A DNA stretch of 64,000 nucleotides from Flavobacterium sp. UBA2787 (GCA_002352205.1 DEHZ01000009.1:4450-68449), one strand, 5' to 3'. Shown: positions 28,601 through 37,594, numbered from the stretch's first letter. A program made the numbers and translations. The notes: generated from the letters alone by a model not told the origin.

Positions 28601-29373
28601 GGATATAAATGTTTTCTAAGTGAATAATTTCCGCCATGTGGACCATGACTCATCAATGGATGATGAATTGCCAAAATAGTAAACTTGTTCTGATTTTTAT
28701 TGATTTCACTTTTTAGTTCATCAAAAAATTCAGTTTTGGTTCTAATGTCGCAATCGTCATTTAGGGTTGGATGATTATCCCAATCCTGCAAAAACCATTC
28801 GCTATCAACCACTATCATTCCAATATAATCGTTGATTTTTACGGTTTCAATGGCACAACCTTTTCTAGGTAAAAATGCCTTTTTTTCATTTAAAAAAGTT
28901 GTGACAAATTTTTCTTGTTCTTCTAATCCTTTTAAACCATTATACCAATCGTGATTGCCGGGCATAAAGATGGTTTTACCTTTAAACTTTTTAGCAATTT
29001 CAAGTTGAATCGTTAATTTTTCTTCGGCATCCGCTCTGTTTGGGTCATTTTGATTGGCAGGCATTCCTTTCGGATAAATATTATCTCCCAAAAATACTAA
29101 AGTGCTATTCTTATCCGTTTTGGATAGTTGGTTATTCAAAAGCTTAAGTGTTTCTATAGTTTCCGGGTTGATCGTGTTTCCTGCATCGCCAATAAAGAAA
29201 AAACTATGACTTATTCTTGAGGTGTCAATCGTTTGATTATAAACGGCACTACTTGCACTTTTTCCAACTTGAACAGAATGCGTAGCACAAGAAAGCATGA
29301 ATAACGAAGAAAGTAGCAGTACTCCTTTTTTATAATTTGTAACCAGTTTAATGAAAACAGAAAACATTTTCAT
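25645..29373 (-). CDS. Metallophosphoesterase fused to a kinase-like domain and outer-membrane barrel
   Basis: Encodes 1242 residues with a lipoprotein-type N-terminus (VLLLSSLFMLSCATHS). Residues ~50-370 are a calcineurin-like phosphoesterase: FFIGDAGN, LGDNIYPKG, PGNHDWYNG, AIHHPL and SGHEHN. The middle (about 440-890) has MLIGDWDRHQDQW near residue 618, followed by IPRDRDQAFAKVDG. This resembles the catalytic loop and metal site of HipA/FAM20-type kinases, a motif-based suggestion only. The last ~350 residues are a beta-barrel of Omp85/surface-antigen type (IGFNPDDGVKIGGTYSF, GGDYDLRGYRNERF, ends RIAFGLGFGF). It is an unusual fusion of enzyme and barrel. Start codons of this and the divergent HD gene are only 27 bp apart. 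Confidence 0.82.
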   Translation of the reverse strand: MKMFSVFIKLVTNYKKGVLLLSSLFMLSCATHSVQVGKSASSAVYNQTIDTSRISHSFFFIGDAGNTINPETIETLKLLNNQLSKTDKNSTLVFLGDNIYPKGMPANQNDPNRADAEEKLTIQLEIAKKFKGKTIFMPGNHDWYNGLKGLEEQEKFVTTFLNEKKAFLPRKGCAIETVKINDYIGMIVVDSEWFLQDWDNHPTLNDDCDIRTKTEFFDELKSEINKNQNKFTILAIHHPLMSHGPHGGNYSLRKHLYPINNKVPLPIVGSLINLLRKTTGASPQDLQNKQYRHLINMIKPMIQNRDNVLVVSGHEHNLQYIEHDGVKQVISGAASKKEAARAIFTNDFSFGGFGFCTLKVYENESALLTFFGTENSELKELHSVKIPSPNEGLTETNYSENNAVTVKTSIYSPESTQKSKFYKFLWGEHYREYYGLPIEAKSVQLDTLFGGVTPTISGGGNQSESLRLEDKNGKDYVMRALKKNATRFLQSIFRDQNAVSGFQNTYAEEFIYDFYTSGHPFTPFIVGKMANKIGIYHSNPTLYFIPKQSRLGKFNDSFGDKLYLVEERQTNEHLDLESYGKPLDVLGTDEVLANIRKDEKYQVDEESYIKARLFDMLIGDWDRHQDQWRWSEFKEGDKVIYKPIPRDRDQAFAKVDGNLISLLLNIPGVRHITNFKADYPSEKWFNFSAHSLDVAFIKNATEEDWKRQANFIINELSDEVIDKSFAYLPNEIKDDDTTLSIKNKLKFRKKGLENFALSYYALLQKRIILTGTDKKDKFLIERLSHGNTKVSWFRLKKEGEEFQFSRTYNKKQTKEIWIYGLDDDDQFEVKGKEKNNITIRLIGGQNHDNYAVENGKKVKIYDYKSKKNTVNVQNCTAVHLKDDYELNEYHYKKPKYNHTFLMPMIGFNPDDGVKIGGTYSFVKQGFINNPYTAKHNVNANYYFATEGVELGYKNSFTKLIGEWNLEMEARYTTPNFSINYFGYGNETENFDSEEGMDYNRVRIQILKVAPSLKYVGRFGSEVTIQTSFENIEVEETSNRFINEPGSINSEVFEYQQFAGASFKYAFKNYDREANPTIGMRFAIQGTWKTNLSDFKRNFTYLESELGFSHQLITSNKLILGTLLKGKMLLNNNFEFYQGATLGGDYDLRGYRNERFLGKESFFQSTDLRWNIGKIKTIIPMSYGILAGYDYGRVWLDGENSNQWHQSVGGGIWLNGLDLVTARLTFFNSQDGNRIAFGLGFGF

Positions 29374-29400
29374 AATTTAGTAGAAAATAAAATTTAGTAT

Positions 29401-30582
29401 ATGAATTTGATCCGACTTGCTGAACAACATGTGTCAACTTTGTTAAAAGAGAAGTTACCCACTACTTTTGTTTACCACAACTTTAATCATACAGTGGGTG
29501 TAGTTCAATCAGTTACAAAAATTACAGACTATCAACAAGTTCAAAACGAAGATACTGAAAAATTATTAATCGCAGCATGGTTCCATGACACAGGCTATAT
29601 TTTTGGAACTGAAAAACATGAAGTGGCAAGTGTTCAAATTGCTACCGAATTTTTGAAAGAGCATAATTGTGAAGAACAATTCATTTTAGCTGTTGCTGAT
29701 TTGATAATGGCAACGGTCTTTACACATCAACCACAAAATGAATTAGAACAAATTATTCGTGATGCAGATTATTTCCATTTTGCGAATGATAATTATTTAA
29801 CTATTTGCGAATTTTTGCGTGAAGAATGGCAATCCACTTGTAAAAAGAGTTTTACAGATGTAGAATGGGCTAAAGAAAACCTACAAATGCTTTCGCAAAA
29901 ACACCAATTTTATACCCCGTTTGCATTGACTTTTTGGCAACCGAGCAAGGAAAAAAACATCACTAGAATTGAAAAAAGGATAAAAAAACTCATGAATAAT
30001 TTTGATGCAAATTCAACAGATAGCCCAAAAAAAATAAAAGAAGATAAGCCTGAACGTGGCATCGATACAATGTTTCGTGTAACACTCAATAATCATACTC
30101 GTTTAAGTGAAATTGCCGATAGTAAAGCAAATATTTTGCTCTCGGTTAATGCAATTATTATTTCGATAAGTTTGTCTACATTGATTCCTAAATTAGACAG
30201 TCCAAGTAACGTACATTTAATTATACCTACTTTTGTTTTGGTTATGTTTAGTGTGGTTACTATTATTTTTGCAATACTTTCAACCCGACCTAAAGTAACT
30301 TCAGGTACGTTTACACAAAAAGATGTGGAAGAACGAAAAGTGAATCTTTTGTTTTTTGGCAATTTTTATAAAATGCCTTACAAAGATTATGAAGATGCTG
30401 TGAATGTAATGATGAAAGACCGTGAATATCTATACAACTCGATGATCAAAGATTTGTATTATTTGGGTTTGGTTTTGGAACGAAAATACCGTTTACTACG
30501 AATAACGTATAACATTTTTATGGTTGGAATAATCGTCTCTGTATTAACATTTGTGTTTGCATTTAAAAATTCAGGAGTTTAA
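29401..30582 (+). CDS. HD-domain protein with Pycsar-effector-like membrane domain
   Basis: Encodes 393 residues. Residues ~1-200 are an HD phosphohydrolase domain (H30, H62-D63 in WFHDTGY, H73, D121). After a lysine-rich linker, residues ~220-393 match the PycTM/DUF5706 domain of Pycsar effectors: TMFRVTLNNHTRLSEIADSKANILLSVNA, then membrane segments at ~245-262, 272-293 and 370-390. In Pycsar defence, PycTM proteins respond to cCMP or cUMP and disrupt the inner membrane. No pyrimidine cyclase gene is seen nearby, so either it is encoded elsewhere or the HD form is a housekeeping nucleotide-phosphatase protein. Confidence 0.8.
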   Translation: MNLIRLAEQHVSTLLKEKLPTTFVYHNFNHTVGVVQSVTKITDYQQVQNEDTEKLLIAAWFHDTGYIFGTEKHEVASVQIATEFLKEHNCEEQFILAVADLIMATVFTHQPQNELEQIIRDADYFHFANDNYLTICEFLREEWQSTCKKSFTDVEWAKENLQMLSQKHQFYTPFALTFWQPSKEKNITRIEKRIKKLMNNFDANSTDSPKKIKEDKPERGIDTMFRVTLNNHTRLSEIADSKANILLSVNAIIISISLSTLIPKLDSPSNVHLIIPTFVLVMFSVVTIIFAILSTRPKVTSGTFTQKDVEERKVNLLFFGNFYKMPYKDYEDAVNVMMKDREYLYNSMIKDLYYLGLVLERKYRLLRITYNIFMVGIIVSVLTFVFAFKNSGV

Positions 30583-30687
30583 TAGCTATTGAAACTTCTT
30601 CTGACTCATGATAAAAATTAAAATCTACACCTTATTTTCAAGCATAAAAATAAGCACAATTTACTTTTAACAAAAATTTAAGTTCGC

Positions 30688-30723
30688 TTGGTTCGGTTGT
30701 AAACGAACCAATAATTATCTTTG
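30688..30723 (+). promoter_or_regulatory. Operator and promoter of the RND efflux operon
   Basis: TTGGTTCG (30688-30695) and CGAACCAA (30704-30711) are perfect 8-bp arms around an 8-nt spacer. The -33 TTG (30697-30699) lies inside the spacer and the -7 TATCTTTG (30716-30723) follows at 16 nt. A repressor on this palindrome would block the promoter; the first gene product is the likely repressor. Confidence 0.65.
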
Positions 30724-30746
30724 TCCCGAATTTAATTTGAAATGAC

Positions 30747-31229
30747 ATGGATATTATTGAAAAAGAAAAACAAGAACTCATCGAAATGTTCGGGATTCAC
30801 TTTGAAACCCATCACAATCTTCCTCCTTTGTCTTCAAGAATTTTAGGAACTTTAATCTTAAACTGTAGAATAAAAGGACTCACTTTTGAAGAATTGGTTG
30901 AAGTAACCGGTGCCAGCAAAAGCTCTGTTTCTACCAATATAAATCTTTTACTAAAACTGGAAAAAATCAATTATTACACTTTACCAGGAGATAGAAGAAA
31001 GCATTTCCGTCCTTCCAATTTGGCTGATAGAATTCAAAATCACTTAAAAATTCTTCATTCAGAAATTGAAATAGTTCATAAAGTGAAGGCATTCGATGAA
31101 AAATATCGAATTTCTGCCGACTACGAAAAAGGAAGAAGCGTCTTAAACGTTTACCTAGAATATGTTCAAAATTTTGAAAAACTCCTTCTCGATTCAATTA
31201 AAAAAATTAATGAATTAGAACAACAATAA
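30747..31229 (+). CDS. GbsR/MarR-family transcriptional regulator
   Basis: Encodes 160 residues. A winged helix occupies residues ~30-100 (SSRILGTLILNCRIKGLTFEELVEVTGASKSSVSTNINLLLKL, then INYYTLPGDRRKHF as the wing). The C-terminus is helical and suits dimer formation. It is the first gene of the efflux operon, 27 bp before the adaptor gene, and a palindrome overlaps its promoter. Autogenous repression relieved by a pump substrate is the likely mode. Confidence 0.85.
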   Translation: MDIIEKEKQELIEMFGIHFETHHNLPPLSSRILGTLILNCRIKGLTFEELVEVTGASKSSVSTNINLLLKLEKINYYTLPGDRRKHFRPSNLADRIQNHLKILHSEIEIVHKVKAFDEKYRISADYEKGRSVLNVYLEYVQNFEKLLLDSIKKINELEQQ

Positions 31230-31255
31230 TCAGAACCTCTTAATCAATTAAATAA

Positions 31256-32365
31256 ATGAAAAACAAGTCAATTTTCACGGTAGCAATAGCCGCGTTTCTA
31301 ATCATATCCTGCGGAAAAGAAGCTCCACAGCAACAAGCAATGGGGCCAATGCCATTTACTGTTCAAAAAATAAAGAAAGAAAACACAACTGTATATCAAG
31401 AGTTTTCTGCCAATATCGAAGGGCAACAAAATGTAGAAATCCGTCCAAAAGTAAACGGATTTATTCAAAAAATCTATGTTGATGAAGGTCAACCTGTCAA
31501 AAAAGGACAATTATTGTTCAAATTAGAAACACAAACCTTAAATCAAGATGCCTCCGCTGCCAAAGCGAGAGTAAGAGCAGCTCAAGTTGAGGTTGATCGA
31601 ATGATTCCGTTGGTAGAACGCAACATAATCAGTAATGTGCAGTTAGAAACGGCTAAAGCAAATTTAGCTCAAGCTCAAAGCAATTACAGTAGCATTGCAG
31701 CCAATATTAATTTCGGAACGATAACAAGTCCGGTTGATGGAGTTGTTGGAAGTTTGCCCTATAAAGAAGGAAGTTTAGTCAGTTCAACCAATCCGGAACC
31801 GCTTACAACCATTTCCGATGCCAGAAACGTGCGAGCTTATTTTTCGATGAATGAAAAACAATTGTTACAATTCAATCGAACTTTCAGCGGACAAACGATG
31901 GCGGATAAAATCAAATCTTTACCGGAAGTAAATTTAATTTTAGCCGATAATTCACCTTATGAAATTAAAGGAAAAATTGAAACAATCAATGGTTTGATAA
32001 ACGGAAGAACCGGAAGCATTCAATTACGTGCCGAATTTAAAAACCCTAACGGAATTTTACGTAGCGGAAGCAGCGGAACCATTCAATTGCCTACAGAACA
32101 AAAAGACATCGTCTTAATTCCGCAAATTGCCGTTTCGGAAATGCAAGGAAAACAATTGGTTTTTGTGGTTGATAAATCAAATAAAGTATCCACCAAAGTT
32201 ATCCAAACCAAAGGAACTTCAGAACTCAATTATATTGTGTCCGAAGGTTTAAACGAAGGAGATTTGGTTGTTATTGAAGGTGTTTCAAAACTACGTGACG
32301 GAATGGAAATCATACCCAACGACGGATCTAAAAAAACAGCTCAAACCGCTACTTCACAAAAATAA
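31256..32365 (+). CDS. RND efflux periplasmic adaptor (membrane fusion) lipoprotein
   Basis: Encodes 369 residues with a lipobox (FLIISCGKE). Typical adaptor layout: a biotinyl-lipoyl-like hairpin (NVEIRPKVNGFIQKIYVDEGQPVKKGQLLFKLE), an alpha-helical hairpin (ASAAKARVRAAQVEVDRM to TAKANLAQAQSNY), and beta-barrel and membrane-proximal domains (SPVDGVVGSLPYKEGSLV, VLIPQIAVSEMQGKQLVFVV, GLNEGDLVVIEGVSKLRDGM). It links the inner-membrane pump to the outer-membrane channel. Second gene of the operon. Confidence 0.93.
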   Translation: MKNKSIFTVAIAAFLIISCGKEAPQQQAMGPMPFTVQKIKKENTTVYQEFSANIEGQQNVEIRPKVNGFIQKIYVDEGQPVKKGQLLFKLETQTLNQDASAAKARVRAAQVEVDRMIPLVERNIISNVQLETAKANLAQAQSNYSSIAANINFGTITSPVDGVVGSLPYKEGSLVSSTNPEPLTTISDARNVRAYFSMNEKQLLQFNRTFSGQTMADKIKSLPEVNLILADNSPYEIKGKIETINGLINGRTGSIQLRAEFKNPNGILRSGSSGTIQLPTEQKDIVLIPQIAVSEMQGKQLVFVVDKSNKVSTKVIQTKGTSELNYIVSEGLNEGDLVVIEGVSKLRDGMEIIPNDGSKKTAQTATSQK

Positions 32366-32386
32366 TAACGCTCAAACTTAATCAAT

Positions 32387-35300
32387 ATGTTAAAAGTATT
32401 TATTGAAAGACCCGTTCTTTCAACAGTAATCTCTATTCTCATAACCATCCTGGGAATATTGGGTTTGATGTCGTTGCCCATCGAACAATATCCTGAAATT
32501 GCTCCGCCAACTGTGCAAGTAAACGCCACTTATACCGGAGCAAATGCAGAAACAGTTTTAAATAGTGTAGTCATTCCGCTTGAAGAAGAAATCAATGGTG
32601 TGGAAGGAATGACGTACATCACTTCGTCTGCCAGTAACGATGGTGCTGCCAAAATCAATGTGTTTTTTGAATTAGGTGTTGATGCCGATATTGCCGCCGT
32701 AAACGTGCAAAACCGTGTAGCCAGAGCAACCAGTAAATTGCCGGAAGCTGTAATCCAAACGGGGGTTACTACGTTAAAAAGTCAAACGAGTGCGTTGATG
32801 TTTCTTTCCATGTTTTCGGATAATCCGGAATATGATGAGGTTTTTGTACAGAATTATGCTAAAATTAATTTAGTACCAAAACTTCAACGTGTAAAAGGAG
32901 TTGGACAAGTAAATGTTTTTGGAGCCAAAGATTATTCAATGCGAATTTGGATTGATCCTGCAAAAATGGCAGCTTTCAAAGTCGTTCCATCCGATATTCA
33001 AGCTGCTTTAAGAGAACAAAATTTAGAAGCTGCTCCCGGAAAATTTGGTGAAAATGCCAACGGAGTTTATGAATATGTAATCAAATACAAAGGTCGTTTA
33101 GCTGAAATTTCAGAATATGAAAATATCATCATTAAATCCATCGGAAACGGAAATTTCCTTCGATTAAAAGATGTAGCAACCGTTGAATTAGGCGGATTTA
33201 ATTACGGAACTAATAATATGGGAATGGGAAAACCGGGTGTTGCTGTTGGTATTTTCCAAACATCAGGTTCCAATGCTCAAGAAATTATTGAAGAAGTAAT
33301 GACCATTTTGGAAGATGCTAAAGCCGATTTTCCAAAAGGTGTAGATTATGTTGTGCCTTACAACACTAAAAAATTCCTTGATGCCTCTATTTCAAAAGTA
33401 ATTACAACATTAATCGAAGCTTTTATCTTAGTATTTATTGTGGTATTCTTGTTTTTACAAGATTTCCGATCCACATTAATTCCGGCGATAGCAGTTCCGG
33501 TTGCGATTGTGGGAACATTTTTCTTCCTGCAATTATTTGGTTATTCCATCAATATGTTAACGCTTTTTGCGATGATTCTCGCCATCGGAATTGTCGTCGA
33601 TGATGCCATTGTCGTCGTGGAGGCCGTTCACGCCAAGTTGGATGAAGGAGTCAAATCTGCCAAAGAAGCTACCGTTTCTGCGATGAGCGAAATTACCGGA
33701 GCGATTATTTCCATCACGTTAGTAATGTCGGCTGTATTCGTGCCGGTGTCTTTCATCAAAGGATCTTCGGGAGTTTTCTATCAACAATTTGCGATAACGT
33801 TGGCAATTGCGATTTTAATTTCTGCTGTAAACGCATTGACTTTAAGTCCTGCTCTTTGTGCCTTATTATTAAAACCGCACGAAGGTTCAGAACATCATAA
33901 AAAAGGATTTAAAGATCGATTTTTCACCGCTTTTAATACTGGTTTTGATTCGATTACGAACAAATATGTCAATTCAATTGGATTTTTATTAAAAAGAAAA
34001 TGGATTGCAGTAGTAGGATTAATTGTGGCTTCCGGAATTGCGTTATTACTTTTTAAATCTACGCCTTCAGGATTTATTCCAACAGAAGACCGTGGTTTAA
34101 TTATGGCAGATATCACTTTACCACCCGGTGCAACGTTGGAACAAACGCAAAAAATTGTCAATGAATATGATTCAATCCTTGCTTCAATGGATATTGTTGA
34201 AGCCAGAATGAATGTTGTTGGTTTCAGTTTATTGAATAATGTAAACGGAGGTTCGTATGCTTTCTCGGTTATTCAATTAAAAGATTGGAGCAAGCGAAAA
34301 GAAGACAATCAATCAGTTGATGCGGTTGTGGGCGAACTTTTCGGGAGAACAGCCGAAATTAAAGATGCTCGATTATTATTTTTCACACCACCAAGTGTGC
34401 AAGGTTTTGGAAATGCCGACGGATTTGAATTAAAACTGCAAGATAAAGGCGATGATGATTGGATGAAAATAAGCCAAGTTTCAGGCGAATTTTTACAAGC
34501 GTTGAATGCTCGTCCGGAAATTCAATATGCGATGACGAGTTTTAATCCTTCTTTCCCACAATATGAAATGGATGTAAATGTTGAAAAAGCGAAAGAAGCA
34601 GGAATATCTATCAATCAAATTTTCAATACGTTACAAGGTTATTATGGTGGATTATATACAACCGATTTTAATCGTTTTGGAAAGCAATACCGCGTGATGA
34701 TTCAAGCAAAACCGGAAGACCGAGCAACTCCTGAATCATTAGATAATATTTTCATCAGAAATGCTCAAGATGAAACGGTTTCCATCAGCGAATTTGTGAA
34801 TTTAAAACGTGTTTACGGACCGGAATCGGTTGCCAGATATAATTTATTGAAATCAATTAGTGTCACAGGAAAAGCAAACCCAGGTTTTAGTTCGGGTGAT
34901 GCCATTAAAGCTGTGGAAGAAGTTGCCGCTCAACATTTACCGAAAACCTACGAATATGAATTTTCAGGAATGACGCGTGAAGAAATCATCGCTGGCGGAC
35001 AAGCAGCAGGCGTATTTTTATTGAGTTTGATATTTGTCTATTTCCTTTTGGCAGGTCAATATGAAAGTTATGTGTTACCACTTTCGGTTATTTTGTCATT
35101 GCCTGTCGGAATTGCCGGAGCGATTGGTTTTGTGAATTTATTTGGATTAGAAAACAACATTTATTTCCAAGTAGCTTTAATTATGTTGATTGGATTATTA
35201 GCCAAAAATGCCATTTTGATAGTCGAATTTGCCATCCAGCGACGACGACACGGTATGGGATTATTTGAGTCAGCGATTGATGGAGCAAAAGCTCGTTTAC

Positions 35301-35530
35301 GACCTATTTTGATGACTTCATTCGCGTTCATTCTCGGATTACTTCCGTTGGCATTTGCTTCGGGTGTTGGAGCCGTTGGAAACCGTTCAATCGGAATGGG
35401 TGCCGTTGGCGGAATGTTAGTGGGAACACTTTTGGGTGTATTTGTTATTCCCGTATTGTTCGTTATTTTCCAAGGATTACAAGAACGAATTAGCGGAAAA
35501 TCAAAAGAAACTGATCCAGAAATTTTATAA
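32387..35530 (+). CDS. RND multidrug efflux pump, AcrB/HAE1 type
   Basis: Encodes 1047 residues, the normal length. Starts MLKVFIERPVLSTVISILI (TM1) and has the HAE1 signature in TM4 (IGIVVDDAIVVVEAVHAKLDEG, with the proton-relay DD). TM10 contains the relay lysine (LIGLLAKNAILIVEFA). Two large periplasmic loops hold the porter domains (for example TLKSQTSALMFLSMF). It exports drugs or other amphiphiles from the periplasm or inner membrane with proton-motive force. It is 21 bp after the adaptor and 11 bp before the channel gene. Confidence 0.95.
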   Translation: MLKVFIERPVLSTVISILITILGILGLMSLPIEQYPEIAPPTVQVNATYTGANAETVLNSVVIPLEEEINGVEGMTYITSSASNDGAAKINVFFELGVDADIAAVNVQNRVARATSKLPEAVIQTGVTTLKSQTSALMFLSMFSDNPEYDEVFVQNYAKINLVPKLQRVKGVGQVNVFGAKDYSMRIWIDPAKMAAFKVVPSDIQAALREQNLEAAPGKFGENANGVYEYVIKYKGRLAEISEYENIIIKSIGNGNFLRLKDVATVELGGFNYGTNNMGMGKPGVAVGIFQTSGSNAQEIIEEVMTILEDAKADFPKGVDYVVPYNTKKFLDASISKVITTLIEAFILVFIVVFLFLQDFRSTLIPAIAVPVAIVGTFFFLQLFGYSINMLTLFAMILAIGIVVDDAIVVVEAVHAKLDEGVKSAKEATVSAMSEITGAIISITLVMSAVFVPVSFIKGSSGVFYQQFAITLAIAILISAVNALTLSPALCALLLKPHEGSEHHKKGFKDRFFTAFNTGFDSITNKYVNSIGFLLKRKWIAVVGLIVASGIALLLFKSTPSGFIPTEDRGLIMADITLPPGATLEQTQKIVNEYDSILASMDIVEARMNVVGFSLLNNVNGGSYAFSVIQLKDWSKRKEDNQSVDAVVGELFGRTAEIKDARLLFFTPPSVQGFGNADGFELKLQDKGDDDWMKISQVSGEFLQALNARPEIQYAMTSFNPSFPQYEMDVNVEKAKEAGISINQIFNTLQGYYGGLYTTDFNRFGKQYRVMIQAKPEDRATPESLDNIFIRNAQDETVSISEFVNLKRVYGPESVARYNLLKSISVTGKANPGFSSGDAIKAVEEVAAQHLPKTYEYEFSGMTREEIIAGGQAAGVFLLSLIFVYFLLAGQYESYVLPLSVILSLPVGIAGAIGFVNLFGLENNIYFQVALIMLIGLLAKNAILIVEFAIQRRRHGMGLFESAIDGAKARLRPILMTSFAFILGLLPLAFASGVGAVGNRSIGMGAVGGMLVGTLLGVFVIPVLFVIFQGLQERISGKSKETDPEIL

Positions 35531-35541
35531 TAAAAAGTAAG

Positions 35542-36936
35542 ATGAACTATCTAAAAATATCAAAAATAACGGTTGTCATTATTTCAAGTTTAGTAATGCA
35601 GTCTTGTTTTGTGGCGAAAGAGTATCAAAGTCCGAACATAGAAACCGAAAAATTATTTCGAACTGAACAAGTCAAAGACAGCGTTTCGTTGGCGACCGTT
35701 TCTTGGGAACAATTGTTTACAGACCCTATTTTGCAAAAACACATTAGAACCGGATTGCAAAACAATTATGATCTTAAAATTGGATTGCAAAATTTAGCCG
35801 CCGCAGAAGCCAATATGAAACAAGGAAAAGCTGGTTATTTACCCACTTTTTCTGCCAATGCAAGTTGGACGCACCAAGAATTGGCTAAAAACAGTCAGTT
35901 TGGAAGTTTCTTCAACGGAGCTTTAGATCAATATGAATTGTCTGGAAGATTATCGTGGGAAGCAGACATTTGGGGAAAAATCAGAAGTAACAAAAGAGCT
36001 TTTGCCGCCAGTTATTTGCAAACCGTAGCAGCTCAACAAGCGATTCAAACACAATTGATTTCAAGTATTTCGTCAACCTATTTTCAATTGTTGGCGTTGG
36101 ATGCTCAAATAAAAGTGGCCGAAAAAACTTTGGAAAACAGAAACCAAAGTGTTGAAACTATTCAAGCATTAAAAGATGCCGGAAGTGTAAATGCCGTTGC
36201 CGTAAAACAAACGGAAGCTCAATTATACGGAACTCAAGTTATTTTGGAAGATTTAAAATACAACGTAAAAGTTTTGGAGAACACGTTAAGTATTTTACTC
36301 GGACAAGCTCCGGGAACCATCGAAAGAGGTTTGTTTGAAAACCAAAATATGACCACTGATGTAAAAGTAGGAATTCCTGCTTTATTATTAAGCAAAAGAC
36401 CCGATGTAATTTCGGCGGAAATGAATTTTAGAAATGCCTTTGAAATGACCAATGTTGCCCGAAGCAATTTTTATCCATCCTTAACCGTAACTGCCAACGG
36501 AGGTTTTCAGAGTTTGGAATTGAAAGATTGGTTTAGTGCCAACTCGCTTTTTGCTTCGGTAATAACTGGGTTAGCTCAACCGATTTTTAATCAGCGACAA
36601 ATAAAAACCCGTCACGAAATAGCCAAAGCCAATCAGGAAAAAGCTTATCTTCAATTTGAGCAAACGCTTTTAACCGCCGGAAAAGAAGTTTCAGATGCGT
36701 TGGCTTCCTATGAAAATGAAACCGAAAAATTAGCCTTTCGAACCAAACAATTGGAATCGCTTCAAAATGCGGCGGATTATTCGGATGAATTATTACGCTA
36801 CGGAATGGTCAATTATTTGGAAGTGTTAACGGCCAAAGACAATGCTTTAAACACAGAATTAAGTACAATTGACAATCGCTTTCAACAACTTAATGCCGTT
36901 ATTTCATTGTATCGTGCATTGGGCGGAGGTTATTAA
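35542..36936 (+). CDS. TolC/NodT-type outer-membrane efflux lipoprotein
   Basis: Encodes 464 residues. Lipobox in SSLVMQSCFVAKEY. Two repeated long coiled-coil hairpins typical of TolC-like channels follow (NLAAAEANMKQGKAGYLPTF, TEAQLYGTQVILEDLKYNVKVLENTLSILLG and, in the second half, ISAEMNFRNAFEMTNVARSNFYPSLTV). It forms the trimeric exit channel for the pump encoded upstream. A terminator follows directly. Confidence 0.93.
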   Translation: MNYLKISKITVVIISSLVMQSCFVAKEYQSPNIETEKLFRTEQVKDSVSLATVSWEQLFTDPILQKHIRTGLQNNYDLKIGLQNLAAAEANMKQGKAGYLPTFSANASWTHQELAKNSQFGSFFNGALDQYELSGRLSWEADIWGKIRSNKRAFAASYLQTVAAQQAIQTQLISSISSTYFQLLALDAQIKVAEKTLENRNQSVETIQALKDAGSVNAVAVKQTEAQLYGTQVILEDLKYNVKVLENTLSILLGQAPGTIERGLFENQNMTTDVKVGIPALLLSKRPDVISAEMNFRNAFEMTNVARSNFYPSLTVTANGGFQSLELKDWFSANSLFASVITGLAQPIFNQRQIKTRHEIAKANQEKAYLQFEQTLLTAGKEVSDALASYENETEKLAFRTKQLESLQNAADYSDELLRYGMVNYLEVLTAKDNALNTELSTIDNRFQQLNAVISLYRALGGGY

Positions 36937-36944
36937 TTCACATC

Positions 36945-36977
36945 AACTGCCTTGATCCATTTCAAGGCAGTTTTTTT
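36945..36977 (+). terminator. Intrinsic terminator after the efflux channel gene
   Basis: AACTGCCTTG and CAAGGCAGTT are perfect 10-bp arms around 8 nt and run into seven Ts. It separates the TetR gene, which starts 13 bp later, from the rest of the operon. Confidence 0.9.
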
Positions 36978-36989
36978 AATTTAATTAGT

Positions 36990-37592
36990 ATGGAATTGAA
37001 ATCGGAGACCAAAGAAGATTTACTGATTCAAAGTTTAACTTACTTTAAAAAATACGGCAGTAAAAATGTAACTATGGATGATTTAGCGTCAGAATTAGCT
37101 ATTTCAAAGAAAACGATTTACAAATATTTTAGCAGTAAAGAAGAATTAATTAGCGAATGTGTCGAATACTTATGGGTTCATTTTGAGCAACAAACCGAAG
37201 AAATAAGCAAGTTAAAAATTGATCCGATAGCCAAAGTAATTTTGTTATATGAACTTGGTTTACAAGAATTAAGAAAAACCGATTCTCAATTTTTATATAG
37301 TTTGAAACGTTATTATCATCAATCGATGAAAAAGTATGAAGGGTTTCGTAAAAAACTAATTTTTGAAACGTTGTTAGGTTTTTTAACAGAAGCTAAAGCA
37401 AAAGGATTCATTCGTTCAGAAGTAAATCTGACGTTATTTTGCGAATTAAATTTGCTTGATTTCGACGAAAAATTATATCAATTTAAACTTTTTGAACGAT
37501 TTGATAACGATGAAATTTTAAATCAATTAATCAAAAATCGCCTTCGCGGAATTGTCAAAGCAGATCATCAACATTTGATTGACGAGATTTAA
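36990..37592 (+). CDS. TetR-family transcriptional regulator
   Basis: Encodes 200 residues. The N-terminal HTH is clear (YFKKYGSKNVTMDDLASELAISKKTIYKYFSSKEELI). The C-terminal ligand/dimer domain is divergent. It lies just after the efflux operon terminator, so it is expressed by read-through or from a weak promoter inside the channel gene. A role in controlling the pump is likely. It is convergent with the GAF gene, with only 2 bp between stops. Confidence 0.88.
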   Translation: MELKSETKEDLLIQSLTYFKKYGSKNVTMDDLASELAISKKTIYKYFSSKEELISECVEYLWVHFEQQTEEISKLKIDPIAKVILLYELGLQELRKTDSQFLYSLKRYYHQSMKKYEGFRKKLIFETLLGFLTEAKAKGFIRSEVNLTLFCELNLLDFDEKLYQFKLFERFDNDEILNQLIKNRLRGIVKADHQHLIDEI

Positions 37593-37594
37593 AA

